A stretch of DNA of 64,000 nucleotides, from positions 1 through 64,000 of the forward strand of contig JAEESE010000003.1 in NCBI GenBank assembly GCA_016286165.1, written 5' to 3'. The notes beneath the pieces were generated by a model. The model worked only from the letters and a program-made list of their open reading frames with translations, did no database searches and was not told the origin of the DNA. How positions within the stretch are numbered: position 1 is the stretch's first letter; every line of letters begins with the position of its first letter. A program made the translations under genes and the position numbers. This stretch comes from Bacteroidaceae bacterium (GTDB lineage Bacteria > Bacteroidota > Bacteroidia > Bacteroidales > Bacteroidaceae). Below, piece by piece: positions 60,576 to 64,000 of this stretch.

Positions 60576-61646
60576 ATGGTTGAGAATTTAATTCAGGTAT
60601 TGTGGGTAGAGGACGATCCCCAGATTACACTTACTTATCCAATAGAAGCTGCTCAATATGGCATTCAATTAGTACCATTTAGCTGCTGGGAAGATGCCGA
60701 AAAGGCTCTTGTCTCTGATTTTAAACGTTGGGCAGCCATCGTGCTGGATGCTAAGTGTAAATACAAGCACGACAGCCATGATAATGCTGCCGTATTCCTT
60801 ACTCAGGCAATCCATGCTATAGACACAATCTGTGCCAATCATCATAGAATACTTCCGTGGTATGTTCTTTCAGGCGGCAGTGAAGAGGAACTTAATGACC
60901 TTATCATTGACAGCCGTGAAGAATGGGATGGTGACTGGAAACAGAAAAAATACTATAGCAAGACAACAGACCGAGAAATCCTTTTTCGTAAAATTCCATG
61001 CCATGCAAAAATATCTCCTGAAATGCAAATTCGTCTTGTTTACTATCCAGACGTTTTTAGAGCTATAAAAAAGGTCGAGCTGGATTTAAATATGGAAAGG
61101 CACATGGAAGAATTATTGTTGCCTATTCATGCTATGATTTATTCTGGCATAGAGTACAATGACAAGATGACTAAAGTGAGGAAATGTATTGAAATGATTT
61201 TTCAGTCTATGGCTCAACATGGTCTTCTTCCAAATAAGAAACAAGGAGAAGACATAATTGTGCATGATATCCTTGTTGATAAAAGAGGTGGTATAAACAA
61301 CACGTGGTGCAGTATGATTATCTCTGGTCTTGATATAAAGAAAGGCGAGAAAATAACTATTAAAAGTTATAAGAACATTTTGCCTAATGTTTTGAAAGAC
61401 AGTTTTCAGAGACTGATAGAGATCTCTGCAGCCTATGAACATGCAGAAAACAAGGGAGCGAGTGAAGAACAACAAAAGAACTCTCGTCAAACATCTGCAT
61501 TCTTGGATAAGATAGGCAATGCACCATACCTGCTTCGCGGAATGGTTATGGAGTTGTGTAATATCATTTTATGGTATGCTGCATATCTTGAAGAACATGA
61601 TGATGAAGAAATTAATGCATTGAATTGGGATGTGTTAAAATCTTAA
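60576..61646 (+). CDS. Receiver-domain protein with unknown C-terminal domain
   Basis: A 356-aa protein. Residues 1-135 form a receiver: acidic E12, D13, D14; phospho-acceptor Asp58 in AIVLDAKC; Ser99 in YVLSGG; Lys129 in YYSKTT. These are all the residues needed for phosphorylation. The C-terminal 220 residues are helical, have no recognised DNA-binding or enzymatic motif and may be an effector or a scaffold. The preceding gene's GHKL kinase is the obvious partner. Base composition is AT-rich. Confidence 0.75.
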   Translation: MVENLIQVLWVEDDPQITLTYPIEAAQYGIQLVPFSCWEDAEKALVSDFKRWAAIVLDAKCKYKHDSHDNAAVFLTQAIHAIDTICANHHRILPWYVLSGGSEEELNDLIIDSREEWDGDWKQKKYYSKTTDREILFRKIPCHAKISPEMQIRLVYYPDVFRAIKKVELDLNMERHMEELLLPIHAMIYSGIEYNDKMTKVRKCIEMIFQSMAQHGLLPNKKQGEDIIVHDILVDKRGGINNTWCSMIISGLDIKKGEKITIKSYKNILPNVLKDSFQRLIEISAAYEHAENKGASEEQQKNSRQTSAFLDKIGNAPYLLRGMVMELCNIILWYAAYLEEHDDEEINALNWDVLKS

Positions 61647-61724
61647 TCTTCAGATAAATAATCAAGATAGTTTCTCCTTTCGCTTTATGCAAATAAATAA
61701 GAAGAAAATACTTTTAGTTATAGG

Positions 61725-63062
61725 ATGCTGATACTTATCGACCTCGACGGAACACTTATCAATACGGTGCATCCAACATGGAAACCGTATAAGGATGGAC
61801 AAGAAGATTGTATAATAGACAATTATCTTGCCCAACTACCTGTTTTTAATGGGGCCAGAGAGTTTCTAAGTTCTAGGAAAGCGAAAGGAGATAATATTGT
61901 TGTAGTCTCGGACTCACATTATCGCTATGTCAATCCTATCTGTAGGATGTTAGGAGTTGAATGCGTTTCGTTAGCTGATAAGCCTAATACTTCTAAACTG
62001 TATCAATACTTAGATTCCCATCCAAATTACAAGCAAGAACTTGACAATGGAGATTGTTTCGTCATAGGTGACACCAGGTTGGACATAGAATTGGGACGGC
62101 AAATTGGCGCAATGACTATCTGGTTTTTGCCATACCAGATCACTGAGGAGATAAAGGACGAGCGCGATGGAATTGGAGATGAGATGCTGAGCAAGAAATA
62201 TGGCCCCACATTTGCTGCCAAGACATTTGACGAGATGGAGAGAATAATAGATGCTCCCTTGGCAAATTTATATTCTATCGAAGCTACATTTGCAAATTCC
62301 ACTTCATATAGAGCTGTAAGATTAAACGACAACCGATATGGAGATGGTTCTTATGTTTGTATACGTTGTTTAGCTCGCCAAGAACAGGGCGCTTGTGACA
62401 AATACGCCAGAGCAGACAAATATTATATAATGTCTAACCCACAACGAACGCAAGAATTCATAAGAACTCTTGCTGAGGGCATTTCTAACTATATAAATCA
62501 GCCAGCATTGATTTCTCAGGGTTGGGATTATTTCACCTACCTAACGGATAAAAGGTTTACTACCCCACCTAATAAAATGAAAGATATCTTTGATTCGGTT
62601 GAGACCTCAGTTCCGAAAGTTCAATTACTGAAGTGGGCTGATAATGTTCATGGCTCATTACGTGAACAAAACCTGTATAGTGATAGACAGGTATTCTTAC
62701 AGAATTATCTATCTGTAGAATGTCCAATTGTAACTTCTATTGATATGTTTGGACAAGAACAACAAACGGCTTTATCCCTTTCTGGAAAGAATATCATCGT
62801 CCTTGACGATCAATTGACAACAGCAGCAACTGCGTGGCATGTGATTAGGAAATTAAAAGAAAAGGGCGCAAGAAACGTATTGTTCATCGCAATGTTCCAA
62901 ATGATATTATCCGTAAGTAATGGCATGATATGTCCAAGATGTGGAAAGCCAATGTTGATAAAGATCCGGAGAACAGACGGACATAGATTCTACTCATGCA
63001 CACCGCCAGAATATAGAGGTGACGGTTGTGGTTATATTCAAGACATACCTGATCAGAATTAA
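61725..63062 (+). CDS. HAD phosphatase - phosphoribosyltransferase - zinc-ribbon fusion
   Basis: A 445-aa protein. The HAD domain has motif I IDLDGT (Asp6, Asp8), motif II VVVSDSHY and motif IV FVIGDTRLDIELG. A type-I PRTase domain shows the PRPP loop VLDDQLTTAATA (about 357-368), as in ComF-like PRTases. A C-terminal four-Cys zinc ribbon (CPRCGKPM ... CTPPEYRGDGCGY) resembles topoisomerase-I ribbons and may bind nucleic acid. Suggested role: making or recycling a nucleotide-like compound in response to the upstream signal. Inference only. Confidence 0.75.
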   Translation: MLILIDLDGTLINTVHPTWKPYKDGQEDCIIDNYLAQLPVFNGAREFLSSRKAKGDNIVVVSDSHYRYVNPICRMLGVECVSLADKPNTSKLYQYLDSHPNYKQELDNGDCFVIGDTRLDIELGRQIGAMTIWFLPYQITEEIKDERDGIGDEMLSKKYGPTFAAKTFDEMERIIDAPLANLYSIEATFANSTSYRAVRLNDNRYGDGSYVCIRCLARQEQGACDKYARADKYYIMSNPQRTQEFIRTLAEGISNYINQPALISQGWDYFTYLTDKRFTTPPNKMKDIFDSVETSVPKVQLLKWADNVHGSLREQNLYSDRQVFLQNYLSVECPIVTSIDMFGQEQQTALSLSGKNIIVLDDQLTTAATAWHVIRKLKEKGARNVLFIAMFQMILSVSNGMICPRCGKPMLIKIRRTDGHRFYSCTPPEYRGDGCGYIQDIPDQN

Positions 63063-63073
63063 ATAAAGCAAAT

Positions 63074-64000
63074 ATGGATATAAGAAATATTTTAATTTTG
63101 TCAATGGTTAAGGGTATTGGTCCAGCCTTCATAAAGAAGAACTGTCATAGACTTATAAATGACAGCTCTTGTGACCAAATAGTCAAGGAATCAAAACCAG
63201 AAGAATTGGATAATCTTGTTACTTATGCCAAGACAGCTAATGAGATAATGTCTGACTGTGAGGCGAATGACATAAAGATGATTAGTATCATTGACGCTGA
63301 ATACCCCTCACAATTGAAAGAAATTGGGGATCCACCAAGTATATTATTCTTAAAAGGCAATCATTCTTTGTTGAACCATGTTGTTGCGATAATAGGAACA
63401 AGACACAGTTCTGATCTGGGAAACAAAATAGCAGAACGAGTTGGCTGCTATTTTGCAAATTATTTCTCTATATGCAACGGCCTCGTTGAGGGTATTGATG
63501 AGCATTCGATTTATGTTGAAGGTAAGGTGCTGTCAAATGTGGTCGGAATAATATCAGGCGGTCTTTGTTATAATGAAACATGCTCTGCTCATCATATCAA
63601 TGTAATTAACGACGTGTTGAATGCCGGTGGACTTATTATTTCAGAATATTATCCACGCCAAAAAGAGGATATGTATTCTGGAAGCAAGGCAAGTAGGATC
63701 CAAGCAGGTCTATCCCATGGTCTTATACTTGTTCAAAGTAAGGTTGAAGGCGGTTCTAAATACACATTATCTAAATTTGCTAAATTAGGACGCCCTATAG
63801 GAGTCATTCATTATCCCACGTCTACAGAGTATAAGTCAGAATCCTTCGGTGCAAACCGCTTGATTGTAGAAAGAGGAAGGGAAGGGCTAGGACAAATAAT
63901 AGGATTGAAGAAAACGTCCTCAATGAAAGTAGGCCCAATCATCACTCTGTCGAGTAAAGCGGATTATGAAGTCTTTATAATGGAAATGAGTTATGGCTGC
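63074..64000 (+). CDS. DprA/SLOG-like protein (partial, runs off window)
   Basis: 309 codons are open to the window edge. An N-terminal helical region (VKGIGPAFIKKN) is followed by a Rossmann-like DprA fold: YPSQLKEIGDPPSILFLKGN, IIGTRHSSDLGNKIAE, GIISGGLCYNE, GGLIISEYYP, GSKASRIQAGLSHGLILVQS and SFGANRLI. The usual DprA SGxAxGID is altered to CNGLVEGID, and the FPxRNR is GSKASRIQ, so ordinary natural-transformation function is doubtful. It starts 11 bases after the HAD-PRTase gene. The SLOG relationship suggests sensing of a nucleotide ligand. Confidence 0.8.
   Translation, partial: MDIRNILILSMVKGIGPAFIKKNCHRLINDSSCDQIVKESKPEELDNLVTYAKTANEIMSDCEANDIKMISIIDAEYPSQLKEIGDPPSILFLKGNHSLLNHVVAIIGTRHSSDLGNKIAERVGCYFANYFSICNGLVEGIDEHSIYVEGKVLSNVVGIISGGLCYNETCSAHHINVINDVLNAGGLIISEYYPRQKEDMYSGSKASRIQAGLSHGLILVQSKVEGGSKYTLSKFAKLGRPIGVIHYPTSTEYKSESFGANRLIVERGREGLGQIIGLKKTSSMKVGPIITLSSKADYEVFIMEMSYGC

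Noticed and set aside
57092..64000. Assignment of the cluster to BREX, type I R-M or Detocs
   Set aside because: There is no PglZ/BrxC, no HsdR, and the methylase lacks its catalytic motif. The kinase and receiver architecture differs from what I know of Detocs.

Overview
The window looks like a chromosomal segment of a Bacteroidales bacterium, most likely Prevotellaceae. The evidence is a complete type IX secretion core (PorP-K-L-M-N order), a family S46 dipeptidyl peptidase, a fused 2-oxoglutarate:ferredoxin oxidoreductase, a succinyl-CoA:acetate CoA-transferase, the DUF177-rpmF-fabH-era-der operon, and many promoters of the Bacteroidetes type (TAnnTTTG near -7, sometimes with TTTG about 19 bases upstream). 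Most of the window is moderately GC-rich housekeeping DNA. The two ends are visibly AT-richer and hold accessory genes.

Layout. 1-1280: repeats only (REP-like sequence, an array of palindromes spaced exactly 22 bp, an inverted-repeat element). 1281-5619: an AT-rich minus-strand run of small membrane, lipoprotein, ankyrin and paralogous immunity-like genes plus a 51-codon remnant that resembles a polymorphic-toxin C-terminus. This run is bracketed by two 211-bp direct repeats. 5940-17249: polyprenyl synthase, a radical SAM protein, the T9SS operon, an outer-membrane barrel and PriA. 17447-22353: CoA-transferase and KorAB, with a GxxExxY gene inserted between korA and korB. 22508-34249: WbqC, NUDIX, DPP7-like peptidase, RlmL-like methyltransferase, Upp, a Rieske-like lipoprotein, ArgH, an SRPBCC protein, PyrE, a probable structured ncRNA, BirA and tRNA-Gln. 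34400-55341: RsfS-FtsH-CdsA, a large OM barrel protein, RhaM, an ABC ATPase, GH20, several peptidases, an orphan histidine kinase, and the DUF177-RpmF-FabH-Era-Der operon. 55431-56751: a VirE/VapE-family ATPase with a repeat element at its 3' end.

57092 to the window end is the most unusual part, a co-directional five-gene cluster: (1) a WYL-domain regulator; (2) a 779-aa fusion of a catalytically degenerate N6-adenine methylase/specificity-like region to a GHKL histidine-kinase ATPase; (3) a receiver-domain protein with an uncharacterised C-terminal domain; (4) a HAD phosphatase/phosphoribosyltransferase/zinc-ribbon fusion; (5) a DprA/SLOG-like protein cut by the window edge. An identical 18-base motif sits 8 bases upstream of the -7 box of both the regulator and the operon, so it is a strong candidate WYL operator. 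I do not recognise this arrangement as a named system. My inference is a phage- or DNA-damage-responsive defence system in which a dead methylase senses DNA, a phosphorelay carries the signal, and a nucleotide-like messenger may pass from PRTase/HAD to the DprA-like protein.

A second unexplained theme is DNA architecture. At four separate intergenic sites, palindromes of different sequence are placed exactly 22 bp centre to centre. A third is a GC-rich 36-bp palindromic repeat found in frame inside the era and gldK coding sequences.
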